Positions 24,872 to 34,114 of a stretch of 64,000 nt of DNA are shown here, in pieces. Under the pieces are notes generated by a model, which was not told where the DNA came from, did no database searches, and saw only the letters and a program-made list of their open reading frames with translations. The position numbers and the translations under genes were made by a program. The first letter of the stretch is position 1, and each line of letters starts with the position of its first letter. The stretch spans positions 1 through 64,000 of the forward strand of contig DASPLL010000024.1 in assembly GCA_035627615.1 (NCBI GenBank), given 5' to 3'. The DNA is from BRH-c25 sp035627615. GTDB taxonomy: Bacteria; Bacillota; Clostridia; Lutisporales; Lutisporaceae.

Positions 24872-25969
24872 TTATACAATAATTATATCCTTTGTGGATT
24901 TATTCAGTATCTCTCTTCCATTTTCCGTCACAAGAACAATATTTTCCACTCTCATACCGAATCTGCCCGCAATGTATATACCCGGCTCAACGCTGAAGGT
25001 CATTCCGGGCTCCAGAACCTCAGTATTTCCTTCCTTGATGTAAGGTCCCTCATGCACAGCCATACCTATTCCATGTCCTGTCCTGTTCAGGAAGCAATGT
25101 CCATATCCGGCTTCTCTGATAACTGTCCTTGCAGCCAGGTCCACCTGCCCTGCCGTAACTCCCGGCTTCACGAGCTCCTCAGCTTTTGTGTTTGCTGTGA
25201 CTACTATATCAAATATCTTCCTCTGCTCTTCTGTAGGTTCTCCCACAAAAACAGTTCTGGATATATCGGAGCAGAATCCATTATACCTGCAGCCGAAGTC
25301 CAATATGATGATATCTTTCTCTTCAATCCTTCTGTCGTCCTTGTTATAATGAGGCCTTGAAGTATTAGGTCCGGAAGCCACGATAGAATCAAAAGCCAGG
25401 CCCTGGCCTCCATATTCCAGAAATAGTTCCTCTATTTTATTACTTATATCTCTCTCAAGCAGTCCCGGACGTATGTACTTTATTACTTCACTCATCACCC
25501 TGTCTGCTATATCGGCGGCCTTTCTCAGGAAATCCCTTTCTTCCCCGCTTTTTATCAATCTCATTCTTTCCAGTACACCGGTGCCGTTTTTGAAGCTTAC
25601 CTCCAGGCATTCCTTCATGTCAAGCAGATCGACAGCTCTTACACCATCATTGACTCCGATGGTCATACCATTAATTCCATATTCGTTTTTTGCCTTGTTC
25701 ACCGCAGACAGGAAGCCGTCGGAATCACTCCAGACATAAATCTTTGCTTCACTCCCCAGCTTCTCTCTTGCTTCTTCGTAGTATAATTCAGGAATTATAT
25801 GAAAAAACCTTCCGTCTACCAAAGTTAAGAGCGCCTTGAATCTCTCATCCGGATGAAAATGAAGACCACTCAGATACTCCAGATCAGGCGAGGGCCCTAC
25901 TATTATGGCATCCAGCCCTGCAGATTTCAGTTTCCGGGACAGTTCACCAACTTTACTGTTTTGCGACAT
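24872..25969 (-). CDS. M24 family Xaa-Pro peptidase
   Basis: A 365-residue metallopeptidase that removes residues next to proline in short peptides. An N-terminal creatinase-like domain (about 1-125) precedes the pita-bread catalytic domain. Metal ligands are visible in order: two Asp (ILDFGCRYNGFCSDISRT), His (GHGIGMAVHEGP), Glu (FSVEPGIY) and Glu (MRVENIVLV). The ATG at 25969 has GGAGGT seven bases upstream. It is the last gene of the peptide-uptake block, separated from oppF by repeat copy E, and should process imported proline-containing peptides. Confidence 0.92.
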   Translation of the reverse strand: MSQNSKVGELSRKLKSAGLDAIIVGPSPDLEYLSGLHFHPDERFKALLTLVDGRFFHIIPELYYEEAREKLGSEAKIYVWSDSDGFLSAVNKAKNEYGINGMTIGVNDGVRAVDLLDMKECLEVSFKNGTGVLERMRLIKSGEERDFLRKAADIADRVMSEVIKYIRPGLLERDISNKIEELFLEYGGQGLAFDSIVASGPNTSRPHYNKDDRRIEEKDIIILDFGCRYNGFCSDISRTVFVGEPTEEQRKIFDIVVTANTKAEELVKPGVTAGQVDLAARTVIREAGYGHCFLNRTGHGIGMAVHEGPYIKEGNTEVLEPGMTFSVEPGIYIAGRFGMRVENIVLVTENGREILNKSTKDIIIV

Positions 25970-26034
25970 ACATAATACCTCCATGCTATATAGTTTGTTT
26001 GTTCCATATTATATAATTATACCAGACATTCATT

Positions 26035-26137
26035 AGTGCCTCGTAACGTATATCCCTTCTTGAGCATGCGAGGCACTAAATCAAGGTTGTGATTATTAAC
26101 ACTATGAAAGATAAGAAAATTGTTGTGTTAATAATCA
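26035..26137. repeat. Two-hairpin intergenic element, copy E
   Basis: Inverted copy of the 103-bp element at 15382. AGTGCCTCG (26035-26043) pairs with CGAGGCACT (26069-26077), and TGATTATTAACAC (26090-26102) with GTGTTAATAATCA (26125-26137); loops are 25 and 22. The distal end abuts the TAG stop codon of oppF (26138-26140). Only a handful of bases differ from copy D, all outside the stems. Confidence 0.9.
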
Positions 26138-27109
26138 CTAGATCATGCCACAGAGATGACATGCAACATAATGGTTATTTCCGACCGCTTTCAGCTCAGG
26201 CTGTGTTTCATGACATACGGGTTTTACATAACTGCATCTCATTTTAAACCGGCAGCCGGCAGGTGGATTGATCGGACTGGGTACATCACCTTCCAAGAGT
26301 ATCCTGCTTCTATGTTTTTCGATCTCAGGGTCCGGAATAGGAATCGCAGAGAGTAATGCCCTGGTATACGGATGCATTGAATTGCCATACAGCTCACTGC
26401 TTCCTGCGAGCTCTACCATTACACCCAGGTACATGACTGCAACCCTGTCGGAAATATGCTTTACCATACTCAGGTCATGTGCAATAAAAAGATACGTGAG
26501 ACCCAGCTTATGCTGCAGGTTGATGAGCAAATTAACCACTTGAGCCTGAATTGAGACATCCAGAGCAGAAATCGGCTCATCACAGACAATAAACTCCGGC
26601 TCAATTGCCAGTGCTCTGGCCACACCTATCCGCTGTCTTTGCCCTCCGGAAAACTCATGAGGAAAGCGGCTGGCATGCTCCTTGTTCAACCCTACGATTT
26701 CCAGCAGCTCATATATCCTGTCCTCCCTGTCCCTGCCGGTATACAACTCGTGTATATCTATGCCTTCACCTATTATATCACCGACAGTCATCCTTGGGTT
26801 CAGCGACGCATATGGGTCCTGGAAAATCATCTGGGCCTTTTTACTGAACTCTTTCGACTCAAGCCTGTTCATCTTGAATATGTTATTTCCTTCAAACATT
26901 ACTTCACCATCAGTTGCACTATACAGTCTGATCATAGTTCTTCCCGTGGTAGACTTTCCGCATCCGCTTTCTCCGACAAGTCCCAGTGTCTCTCCCCTGT
27001 TAATTGAAAAGCTTAGGCCATCCACTGCTTTAAGAATCTGGTTATTCCCAACCTGGAAGTATTTTTTCAAATTCCTGACTTCTACTAAAACAGAATTATC
27101 GCTTACCAT
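26138..27109 (-). CDS. oppF: Oligopeptide ABC transporter ATP-binding protein OppF
   Basis: A 323-residue ATPase of the Opp/Dpp type. It has Walker A GESGCGKSTTGRT, signature FSGGQRQRIGVARAL, Walker B FIVCDEPISALDVS and the switch His in YLFIAHDLSMVKH. The C-terminal oligopeptide-transporter extension has the cysteine motif expected for a [4Fe-4S] site or metal (CRFKMRCSYVKPVCHETQP). It pairs with OppD. Its start overlaps the end of oppD by 14 bases. Confidence 0.95.
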   Translation of the reverse strand: MVSDNSVLVEVRNLKKYFQVGNNQILKAVDGLSFSINRGETLGLVGESGCGKSTTGRTMIRLYSATDGEVMFEGNNIFKMNRLESKEFSKKAQMIFQDPYASLNPRMTVGDIIGEGIDIHELYTGRDREDRIYELLEIVGLNKEHASRFPHEFSGGQRQRIGVARALAIEPEFIVCDEPISALDVSIQAQVVNLLINLQHKLGLTYLFIAHDLSMVKHISDRVAVMYLGVMVELAGSSELYGNSMHPYTRALLSAIPIPDPEIEKHRSRILLEGDVPSPINPPAGCRFKMRCSYVKPVCHETQPELKAVGNNHYVACHLCGMI

Positions 27110-28124
27110 AATTAGCCTCCCGGGCTATAGAGAGCTGTTTATCCTTCGGGATTTTTTCATGCTGAAGCCAGCATGCAGCTCCATGAGCCTCATTTATCAA
27201 TATTATCGGCGGTTCAGCCATCATACATATTTTCATTGCATGCTCGCAGCGAGGTACGAAAGAGCATCCCACCGGCGGCTTGAATAAGTCCGGCGGCGCT
27301 CCTTCAATTGAAGCCAGCATCTCTTTGGACTCAGAGTCCACTCGAGGCATTGATCTCAGAAGTCCCAGGGTATATGGATGTCTTGGATTGCTGAATATTT
27401 CCTCACAGCTTGCGGATTCAACTATTTTTCCCGCATAAAAGACCAGAACGCGCTGTGCCATATTTGCAACTACTCCCAGGTCATGAGTTATCAGCATTAT
27501 TGAAGTATTGAACTTGGTCTGAAGCTCCTTCATCAAGTCCAGTATCTGAGCTTGAATTGTCACATCCAAGGCTGTGGTCGGCTCATCGGCAATCAACAGC
27601 TTGGGATTGCATGCCATAGCTATTGCAATCATTACACGCTGACGCATCCCGCCGCTGAATTCATGAGGGTACTGTTTTACCCTTTTTTCCGGATTCGGAA
27701 TACCGACTAATTTCATTATTTCAAGAATTCTTCCATACATTTGATTTCTTTCTGCACGCTGATGCTTTATTATTACTTCTCCTATTTGCCTTTCTATTGT
27801 CATGGTCGGGTTCAGGGAGGTCATAGGATCCTGGAAGATCATGCTTATCTCGGCTCCTCTGATTGGGCGGATCTGTTTTTTTGTAAAGGAGATTATATCT
27901 TTATCGCCAAATATTATGTTTCCATTTTTGATTCTTCCGGGAGGTGTCGGTATCAGCTTTAAGATTGCCTTTGCAGTAACGCTTTTACCGCAGCCTGACT
28001 CTCCTACTATACCGATGCATTCTCCTTCATCAAGGTGAAAGGATACACCCCGCACCGCCTGAACTTCTCCTCCATAGGTTTTAAAGCCTATCTCCAGATC
28101 TTTTATTTCAATCAATCTATTCAT
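27096..28124 (-). CDS. oppD: Oligopeptide ABC transporter ATP-binding protein OppD
   Basis: A 342-residue ATPase, partner of OppF. Motifs: Walker A GESGCGKSVTAKA, signature FSGGMRQRVMIAIAM, Walker B LLIADEPTTALDVT and switch His in MLITHDLGVVA. The C-terminal extension ends with the usual cysteine arrangement (CSFVPRCEHAMKIC). The ATG at 28124 has GGAGGT at good distance; an upstream ATG at 28139 lies over it. Confidence 0.95.
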   Translation of the reverse strand: MNRLIEIKDLEIGFKTYGGEVQAVRGVSFHLDEGECIGIVGESGCGKSVTAKAILKLIPTPPGRIKNGNIIFGDKDIISFTKKQIRPIRGAEISMIFQDPMTSLNPTMTIERQIGEVIIKHQRAERNQMYGRILEIMKLVGIPNPEKRVKQYPHEFSGGMRQRVMIAIAMACNPKLLIADEPTTALDVTIQAQILDLMKELQTKFNTSIMLITHDLGVVANMAQRVLVFYAGKIVESASCEEIFSNPRHPYTLGLLRSMPRVDSESKEMLASIEGAPPDLFKPPVGCSFVPRCEHAMKICMMAEPPIILINEAHGAACWLQHEKIPKDKQLSIAREANYGKR

Positions 28125-28138
28125 TCGCCATACCTCCA

Positions 28139-29086
28139 CTATTTATTCCGGCCACGGAGCCTCGGATCCAATGCGTCTCTTAAGCCGTCACCGAATAAGT
28201 TCAAAGCAAGCATTGTAGTACTTATGAAAAATGCAGGTATGAACAATTGGTAGGGATAAGCCCTGAAGACCGTTGCCCCTATTCTTGACAACTGCCCCCA
28301 GCTGGTTGCCGGCGGCTGTATTCCCAAACCGATATAGCTTAAAAATGCCTCGGTAAAAATAGCATTGGGTATCGCCATAGCCAGATTGGTAATAATAAGT
28401 CCCATAATATTTGGTATTAAATGCAGTGCAATTATTCGGAAGCTATCGGCTCCAAGAGTTTTTGCCGCCAATACAAACTCCAGATTCTTAAGCTGCAATA
28501 TCTGCCCTCTTACAAATCTGGCACTGCCTATCCAGCCTATTACGATCATTGCAGCTATAAGGCTGGCTATCCCGGAATCCAGCAGCATCATTACCAGTAT
28601 TGCAACGATTATAGTAGGAATTCCATAAAGCACGTCAATGATACGCATTATGAACATATCCGGCTTTCCGCCGAAGTAGCCCGAGATTCCGCCGACAACG
28701 ACACCTATAATAGTGTTTATCGTAGTAACCACAAAACCTATCATAAGCGAAACCCGTCCACCCATCCAGATCCTTTCCCAAAGATCCCTGCCCAAAGAAT
28801 CGGTACCGAACCAGTGCTCGGCATTGGGGAGTAAATCTGTAGCATCAGGATTGTTTGATTTAAAGTCATAAGGTGTCATATACGGACCTACAACAGCAAG
28901 AATAATATATAACAAAATAACACCGAGGCTTATAAGAGCAACCTTATTCTTTGACAGCCTGATCCACGCATCTTGCCAGTAAGTAAGACTTGGCCTGACA
29001 ACAACGTTAAAATTGCTTTTATCTCTGCCGATATTCTCATAAAGCCCGATGTCGTCAAAATCTATCTCCAACGGTTTATTCACCAT
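28139..29086 (-). CDS. oppC: Oligopeptide ABC transporter permease OppC
   Basis: A 315-residue permease with an N-terminal cytoplasmic stretch, one membrane segment (VALISLGVILLYIILAVVG), a periplasmic-side loop (DATDLLPNAEHWFGTDSLGR) and five further helices. The HWFGTDSLGRDLWERI motif is the DppC/OppC signature. The EAA loop is LAAKTLGADSFRII. The ATG at 29086 is preceded by AAGGTGAG and is about ten bases from the oppB stop. Confidence 0.94.
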   Translation of the reverse strand: MVNKPLEIDFDDIGLYENIGRDKSNFNVVVRPSLTYWQDAWIRLSKNKVALISLGVILLYIILAVVGPYMTPYDFKSNNPDATDLLPNAEHWFGTDSLGRDLWERIWMGGRVSLMIGFVVTTINTIIGVVVGGISGYFGGKPDMFIMRIIDVLYGIPTIIVAILVMMLLDSGIASLIAAMIVIGWIGSARFVRGQILQLKNLEFVLAAKTLGADSFRIIALHLIPNIMGLIITNLAMAIPNAIFTEAFLSYIGLGIQPPATSWGQLSRIGATVFRAYPYQLFIPAFFISTTMLALNLFGDGLRDALDPRLRGRNK

Positions 29087-29096
29087 ATTTCTCACC

Positions 29097-30017
29097 TTAC
29101 TTTCCCATAATCCTTATTCTCGGATCTACTAAGCCATATATGATATCAACAATGAAATTGGCTGCAACAAGGAAAACTCCGTAAAAAACTGTCATTCCAA
29201 GAATCAATGAGTAATCCAGGTCATGTATGCCCTGCACATAGAACTTACCCATCCCGGGTACGGCGAATATCATTTCAATGACAAAGGTACCTGTCAGTAC
29301 TGCCGCTGTAATAGGTCCCATTACCGTTACTATCGGCAGTATTGCATTTCTGATCTGATGCCTCCAGACCACCTCGAAGGTTGATAACCCCTTTGCCTCC
29401 GCAGTGGTAATATAGTCCTGGTTGATTACTTCCAGCATGCTTACTCTCATAAGCCGGGTAATAAGCGCCACCGTATAAAGGCTCAATCCGAATACAGGGA
29501 GTATGGTATATTTAAAGCCCATCCACCTGGCTACAGGAAGCCATTTAAGCTGCAGCGCAAACACATATTGCAGCAGCGAACCGAGAATAAAGTCAGGCAC
29601 AGATACCCCAATTATCGCTAATATAATACAGAAATAATCCCAAAACCTACCCATATTCAAAGCTGCATTTATCCCCAGGCACAGTCCTGCAATAACAGCA
29701 AACAGAAGGGCCCTGATCCCCAGATCCGCGGAGTAAGGGAAGGTCTGGGCAATGATATCATTTACCTTCATGTTGTGGTATTTCAGCGATGTGCCCAGGT
29801 CCCCCTTCAGAAGGTTCATGATATATCTGCCGTACTGAACAGGCAGCGGTTTGTCAAAGCCATAGTACTTCATCATGTTTGTCTTTATTTCTGGAGTCAT
29901 TTTTTCACTGCTAAAGGGGTCGCCGGGCAGTATTCTGACCAGTATAAAAACAGCAGTGACCAGCACCCACACCGTCAGTAATGATATTATAAATCTCTTC
30001 AAAACATATTTAGCCAT
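29097..30017 (-). CDS. oppB: Oligopeptide ABC transporter permease OppB
   Basis: A 306-residue permease starting MAKYVLKRFIISLLTVWVLV, the usual DppB/OppB beginning, with six membrane segments and the EAA loop YITTAEAKGLSTFEVVWRH. It forms the channel with OppC. The ATG at 30017 has GGGGG about six bases upstream, so the earlier start at 30038 is not needed. A hairpin between oppA and this gene may lower its expression relative to oppA. Confidence 0.94.
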   Translation of the reverse strand: MAKYVLKRFIISLLTVWVLVTAVFILVRILPGDPFSSEKMTPEIKTNMMKYYGFDKPLPVQYGRYIMNLLKGDLGTSLKYHNMKVNDIIAQTFPYSADLGIRALLFAVIAGLCLGINAALNMGRFWDYFCIILAIIGVSVPDFILGSLLQYVFALQLKWLPVARWMGFKYTILPVFGLSLYTVALITRLMRVSMLEVINQDYITTAEAKGLSTFEVVWRHQIRNAILPIVTVMGPITAAVLTGTFVIEMIFAVPGMGKFYVQGIHDLDYSLILGMTVFYGVFLVAANFIVDIIYGLVDPRIRIMGK

Positions 30018-30041
30018 AAAACCCCCACTTTTCACCAATTA

Positions 30042-30072
30042 TGAAGGTATATGCAACAAACATATACCTTCA
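30042..30072 (-). terminator. Hairpin between oppA and oppB (attenuator or stabiliser)
   Basis: TGAAGGTATATG and CATATACCTTCA form a perfect twelve-pair stem with a seven-base loop. There is no T-run on the minus strand, so partial termination or 3'-end stabilisation of oppA mRNA is more likely than full termination. Confidence 0.7.
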
Positions 30073-30114
30073 TAACTTAAGCTGTTTTTAAATATTCCTC
30101 GCAGATTCCTCAGA

Positions 30115-31776
30115 TTATTCAAAGTAAGCATAAACATAGTCAGTGTCTGCTCCGATGAAGAACCTGGCCAGATTCTTAAGATTATCCTTGGAAAGCCAGG
30201 CCCTCTGTCTGAATTGAAGAGGCACAAAGCCCGCATCTTCCAGCAGTATTGTTTCTGCCTTATGGAACATCTCCATTCTTTTTGTCTTATCCTTTTCTAC
30301 TCTTGCAGCAGCTACAAGCTTGTCAAATTCAGGATTGCTGTACTTTCCGCCATTCTGAGAATTCGTGGTCTCCCAGAGCTCCATATAGGTCATAGGGTCA
30401 TTATAGTCAGGGCCCCAGCCGTTATAAACCAGGTCAAAATCTCCTTTTGTATCATTTTCAAGCTTCTGCTTATATGTAACCATCTTTATTTCAAAGGATA
30501 TCCCCAGATTTGTATTTATCTGGTCCTGCAACACTTCTGCCATAAGCTTTGTAGCATCGTCATCGGATATGGTGTATTCTACTACTATTTGCTTTGGATC
30601 AGTGATATTAAGCTCTTTCATTGCCTTGTCCAGATACTCCTTTGCTTTTGCAGTGTCAGCCTTTGTCGGGTAAATATTTATCGGATATTCATCACAGTAA
30701 TATCCATTAACCCCTGCCATAAGCGGGAGTACAAGGCGGGTTGCCGGGAAGAACAAGCCCTTAGTGGCGGTCTTGACATAGTCCTCTCTGTCTATAGCAT
30801 AATTTAGCGCTTTTCTGAAGTTAACATTCTGCAGCCACGGCTTTTCTGTTCTTTTAAAGTTTATTCTCATCCAGTCGTCGGCACCACTCATATATACCTT
30901 TGCCGTTCCTTCCTGCTGGTATTTTTCAACTAATGCCGTAGGTATATCGCAGAAGTCGATTTCTCCATTTTCAAACATTGCCAATGCCGTATTGGGATCG
31001 CTTACCAGAAGAATCTTGACTGCGTCCAGCTTGATACTGTCTTTATCCCAATATTCCGGATTCTTTTCAAATACTATTTCCTGTTCATGCTTCCAGTCTT
31101 TAATAACAAAAGGTCCGTTGCTGAGTATCTTATCGGCTGAAGCAGCAAAATCAATGCCATTTTTCTCTACGAATTCCTTTTTGACCGGATAGAAGCATGG
31201 CAGGTCCAGGGTGGAAACAAAGTAGGAGGTTGGATTCAGAATCTTTATCTCCAGTGTTTTATCATCGATCGCCTTTACTCCCACCTGTGAGGGATCAGTT
31301 ATTTTGCCGGAATTGAATTCAGCTGCATTCTGAATGATATATGCCGCAAAGGAGTATGAGGCAGCATTCTTGGGGTCAAGAAGCCTGATTATTCCATATT
31401 CAAAATCCTTTGCAGTTACAGGAGAACCATCGCTCCATTTTGTATCCCTCAAATGGAAGGTATAAGTCGTTCCATCCTCGGATACATCCCACTTTTCAGC
31501 CATCCCTGGCTTGACCTGGCCTTCAAAGTTTCTGATAAGCCCTTCACTGAAGCCCTTGATTACATTAAAAGACGGTATTGAATTGGAAAGCTGAGGGTCA
31601 ATTGAAGGTACCGACGCCAGGGTAAAGGTCAAAGTGTTCTGAGCTTCTGCCGCTTTTTCAGTATTAGCTTCGGGTGCAGCAGTCTGCTGTTCTTTCGGTC
31701 CGCAGCCGGTCAGCATGGAACTGATCATTATTGCAATCAAAAGCATAGCTAATAATGTCAAGTGCCTTTTTCTCAT
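30115..31776 (-). CDS. oppA: Oligopeptide ABC transporter substrate-binding lipoprotein
   Basis: A 553-residue lipoprotein of the SBP type 5 family. The signal peptide ends in the lipobox LTGC (Cys near residue 25), so it is anchored outside the membrane. Family features are TFTLASVPSIDPQLSNSIPS, AEKWDVSEDGTTYTFHLRD, WSDGSPVTAKDFEYGIIRL and FRKALNYAIDREDYV. It captures peptides for OppBCDF. It is the first transporter gene, after a gap holding repeat copy A. Peptide specificity cannot be inferred, though flanking Xaa-Pro peptidases hint at proline-containing peptides. Confidence 0.93.
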   Translation of the reverse strand: MRKRHLTLLAMLLIAIMISSMLTGCGPKEQQTAAPEANTEKAAEAQNTLTFTLASVPSIDPQLSNSIPSFNVIKGFSEGLIRNFEGQVKPGMAEKWDVSEDGTTYTFHLRDTKWSDGSPVTAKDFEYGIIRLLDPKNAASYSFAAYIIQNAAEFNSGKITDPSQVGVKAIDDKTLEIKILNPTSYFVSTLDLPCFYPVKKEFVEKNGIDFAASADKILSNGPFVIKDWKHEQEIVFEKNPEYWDKDSIKLDAVKILLVSDPNTALAMFENGEIDFCDIPTALVEKYQQEGTAKVYMSGADDWMRINFKRTEKPWLQNVNFRKALNYAIDREDYVKTATKGLFFPATRLVLPLMAGVNGYYCDEYPINIYPTKADTAKAKEYLDKAMKELNITDPKQIVVEYTISDDDATKLMAEVLQDQINTNLGISFEIKMVTYKQKLENDTKGDFDLVYNGWGPDYNDPMTYMELWETTNSQNGGKYSNPEFDKLVAAARVEKDKTKRMEMFHKAETILLEDAGFVPLQFRQRAWLSKDNLKNLARFFIGADTDYVYAYFE

Positions 31777-31838
31777 TTCTATTCCCCCTAATTTTAATAT
31801 AATGATGGCATTCGCCTAGTCATTTCTGTCCATTATAT

Positions 31839-31941
31839 GTTTCGCACTAAATCCATTACATAATAGTTCAATAGTGCGAAACGTTTTCATTGATGTTATA
31901 AATCGCAGCTATTCCATGTAATCTACTTTGTGCGATTTATA
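31839..31941. repeat. Two-hairpin intergenic element, copy A
   Basis: Hairpin 1: GTTTCGCACTA (31839-31849) with TAGTGCGAAAC (31872-31882), loop 22. Linker GTTTTCATTGATGT. Hairpin 2: TATAAATCGCA (31897-31907) with TGCGATTTATA (31931-31941), loop 23. Total 103 bp. It ends four bases from the TAA stop codon of the pepP-like gene at 31946. Confidence 0.88.
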
Positions 31942-31945
31942 TACC

Positions 31946-33022
31946 TTATTTCAGTTCAATAAGCTCTTTTGGAAACTTTGTAAGTATTTCAATTCCATCA
32001 GCCTTGACAAGCACTGTGTCCTCTATTCGCACTCCACCCCAGTCAGGCAGATAAATGCCAGGTTCTACAGTTATTACATTACCTGCCTCAAGAATTCTTT
32101 CACAGCTTGACGACATAAAAGGTTCTTCATGTATATCAAGGCCAACCCCGTGTCCCAATCCATGGCCGAAGAAGTCTCCATACCCGGCATTCTTTATATA
32201 GCTCCGTGCACAGTCATCAGGTACTTTTCCGCTTACTCCGGCCTTTATTGCTTTTTCACCTTCCACCTGTGCCATTTTGACGATATTGTATATCTCTTTC
32301 TGCTTTTCATCTGCTTTACCGAAAACTACCGTTCTTGTCGCGTCGGATCTGTAGCCTTTGTACATTGCTCCAAAATCGAAGGTGATAAAATCACCTTTTT
32401 CTATTTCCTTATCCGAAGGTATTGCATGGGGAAGTGAGCCCCTTTTTCCTGAAGCCACTATTATCGGAAATCCTATATCATCGGCTCCCTTTTTCTTTAT
32501 CAGATACTGCAGCTCCCGTTCGGTATCCTTCTCAGTGGTTCCGGCTTTTATATGTTTAAGAAGCTCCTCAAAGGCCTCATCTGCTATTTTCGCGGCAGTC
32601 CTTATGCATTCTATCTCAGCCTCGTCCTTAACATATCTAATGCCCTCGACCAGCCCCGAGGTCGGCACCAGTTTTACCCCTGGAAGTCCCTTCGCAAGTT
32701 TTTCGTACAGTTCATAGGTCACCTTATCCTGTTCAAACCCCAGTACTTTTACTCCATTAGCCTTACATACTTTTTGAATAGTCTCCACCAGACCCAGCAT
32801 AGGAGATCTCCATCTGACAACTTCGAATCCGTCACATTCCGATTCTGCCTGTTCGGTATATCTTGAATCAGTTATGAAAGTCCTCGTCTTTGTTGATATG
32901 ACCACATAAGACTCAGAGCCGGTAAACCCACTGATATACCGTATATTGGAATCCTTGAGAAGAAGTATTCCGTCAAGCTCCTTGGCTCTCAGAGTTTCTA
33001 CAAGTTTCTGAACTCTGCACAT
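31946..33022 (-). CDS. M24 family Xaa-Pro aminopeptidase (PepP/PepQ-like)
   Basis: A 358-residue metallopeptidase with creatinase-like N-domain and M24 catalytic domain. Ligands appear in FDFGAMYKGYRSDATRT (two Asp), GHGLGHGVGLDIHEEP (His), ITVEPGIYLP (Glu) and VRIEDTVLV (Glu). It resembles the short Firmicute aminopeptidase P, and is a paralogue of the gene at 24872. Genes for a regulator upstream and oppA downstream on the same strand point to peptide catabolism. Confidence 0.92.
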   Translation of the reverse strand: MCRVQKLVETLRAKELDGILLLKDSNIRYISGFTGSESYVVISTKTRTFITDSRYTEQAESECDGFEVVRWRSPMLGLVETIQKVCKANGVKVLGFEQDKVTYELYEKLAKGLPGVKLVPTSGLVEGIRYVKDEAEIECIRTAAKIADEAFEELLKHIKAGTTEKDTERELQYLIKKKGADDIGFPIIVASGKRGSLPHAIPSDKEIEKGDFITFDFGAMYKGYRSDATRTVVFGKADEKQKEIYNIVKMAQVEGEKAIKAGVSGKVPDDCARSYIKNAGYGDFFGHGLGHGVGLDIHEEPFMSSSCERILEAGNVITVEPGIYLPDWGGVRIEDTVLVKADGIEILTKFPKELIELK

Positions 33023-33060
33023 TTCATTTCCCTCCTTAAAATAATCTGTAAAATAAAAAC

Positions 33061-33618
33061 CTATTTAAATACACTGGGGGTGCTGACTGCAAGTATTTTA
33101 ACGAGCTTGCTGGTAAAATTGGCCCAGTTGTGCGGTGTTGTAGAAGATATGTGTATGCTGTCCCCGGGATACAGTTCATATTGTCTGTCCTCAAGGAATA
33201 TAGTGAATATGCCTTCCAGAACATATACAAACTCTTCACCCTGATGGTCGTATGGGATGATCTCCTCAGCGTTCTGGGATGGAAGGATTGTCACAATCAC
33301 AGGGTCGATCTGACGGTCCGGTATATTACTGCCAAGATTATGATAAATAAGCTTGGATTCATCTATTCTGATTACTTCATGATCGTAGCTGCGTATTATT
33401 GTAGGACGATGACTTTCAGGAGGTGTGAAAAAATTATTCAGCTCAACATCAAGAGCTTCTGCTATTTTTTTTAATGAATTGATAGCAATGGATGTTAATC
33501 CCCGCTCTGCCTGTGATAAAAAGCTCACCGACAAATTGGCCTTCTCTCCCAGTTCTTTTAGTGTCATTCCTTTTGCGCTTCTAAGCTCATTTATTTTTTC
33601 TCCGATTTCCTTATGCAT
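33061..33618 (-). CDS. XRE-family regulator with cupin domain
   Basis: A 185-residue regulator. Residues about 5-62 form a helix-turn-helix (MTLKELGEKANLSVSFLSQA). Residues about 105-180 form a cupin (DHQGEEFVYVLEGIFTIFLE, YPGDSIHISSTTPHNWANF), which probably binds a small effector. It is the first gene of the block that includes the Xaa-Pro peptidases and opp genes, so it is likely their regulator and may sense an amino acid or peptide product. Confidence 0.9.
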   Translation of the reverse strand: MHKEIGEKINELRSAKGMTLKELGEKANLSVSFLSQAERGLTSIAINSLKKIAEALDVELNNFFTPPESHRPTIIRSYDHEVIRIDESKLIYHNLGSNIPDRQIDPVIVTILPSQNAEEIIPYDHQGEEFVYVLEGIFTIFLEDRQYELYPGDSIHISSTTPHNWANFTSKLVKILAVSTPSVFK

Positions 33619-33855
33619 TTTAAACCTCCGTTATTTTATTATCATCTGCTTTTCGGCATACATATCTTTATTAAAGTATCAATTGTTTCTCAATTCTAAT
33701 ATTACTGAATATTTAAAAATATATATTCTATACTGATTAAAATATTCCTGCATTTTTTCAATATTTATAAAATATTTTTTATTTTTTGCCATGATACTTA
33801 AATTTAATAGTCTTATGGTTTTTTCTGTATGGCAATTTCCAATTTTTCCTCTGAT

Positions 33856-33884
33856 TTGACAAATGAGATGACATAATATATAAT
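33856..33884 (+). promoter_or_regulatory. Consensus sigma-A promoter for the riboswitch-hydrolase transcript
   Basis: TTGACA (33856-33861), a 17-base spacer and TATAAT (33879-33884): a perfect match to the vegetative consensus, about ten to fifteen bases before the c-di-AMP riboswitch. Confidence 0.92.
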
Positions 33885-33897
33885 ATGCATTATGTAA

Positions 33898-34022
33898 ACA
33901 CAGACATTCGCTGAATCCCGGTCTTGCCGGGTACGGAGGAACCAATTCTGGGGTTAATCCATGAAAAACCATGGTAGGGAACCTTCTGTCCCGAACCCGA
34001 CAGCTAACTTCGGAGGCAATGC
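33898..34022 (+). promoter_or_regulatory. Cyclic di-AMP riboswitch (ydaO/yuaA class)
   Basis: Conserved blocks of the class are present in order: CGCTGAATCCCGG, GGGTACGGAGGAACCAA, GGGGTTAATCC, TAGGGAACC and CCCGAACCCGACAGCTAACT followed by TCGGAGGC. This class binds c-di-AMP, normally switching expression off, and is often found before cell wall hydrolase and K+ transport genes. A later hairpin (ATGTGTCC 34051-34058 with GGACACAT 34083-34090) may be the expression platform. Confidence 0.96.
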
Positions 34023-34114
34023 GTTTTAACTTGAAACGCAACAATGATACATGTGTCCTTATACTGTTAATGTTGCATCTTGGGACACATATCTATGGAA
34101 GGAGTGTATTGTGT

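Noticed and set aside
33971..34114. Long upstream start for the SleB-like hydrolase
   Set aside because: This region is the c-di-AMP riboswitch; the signal peptide and RBS place the start at 34115.
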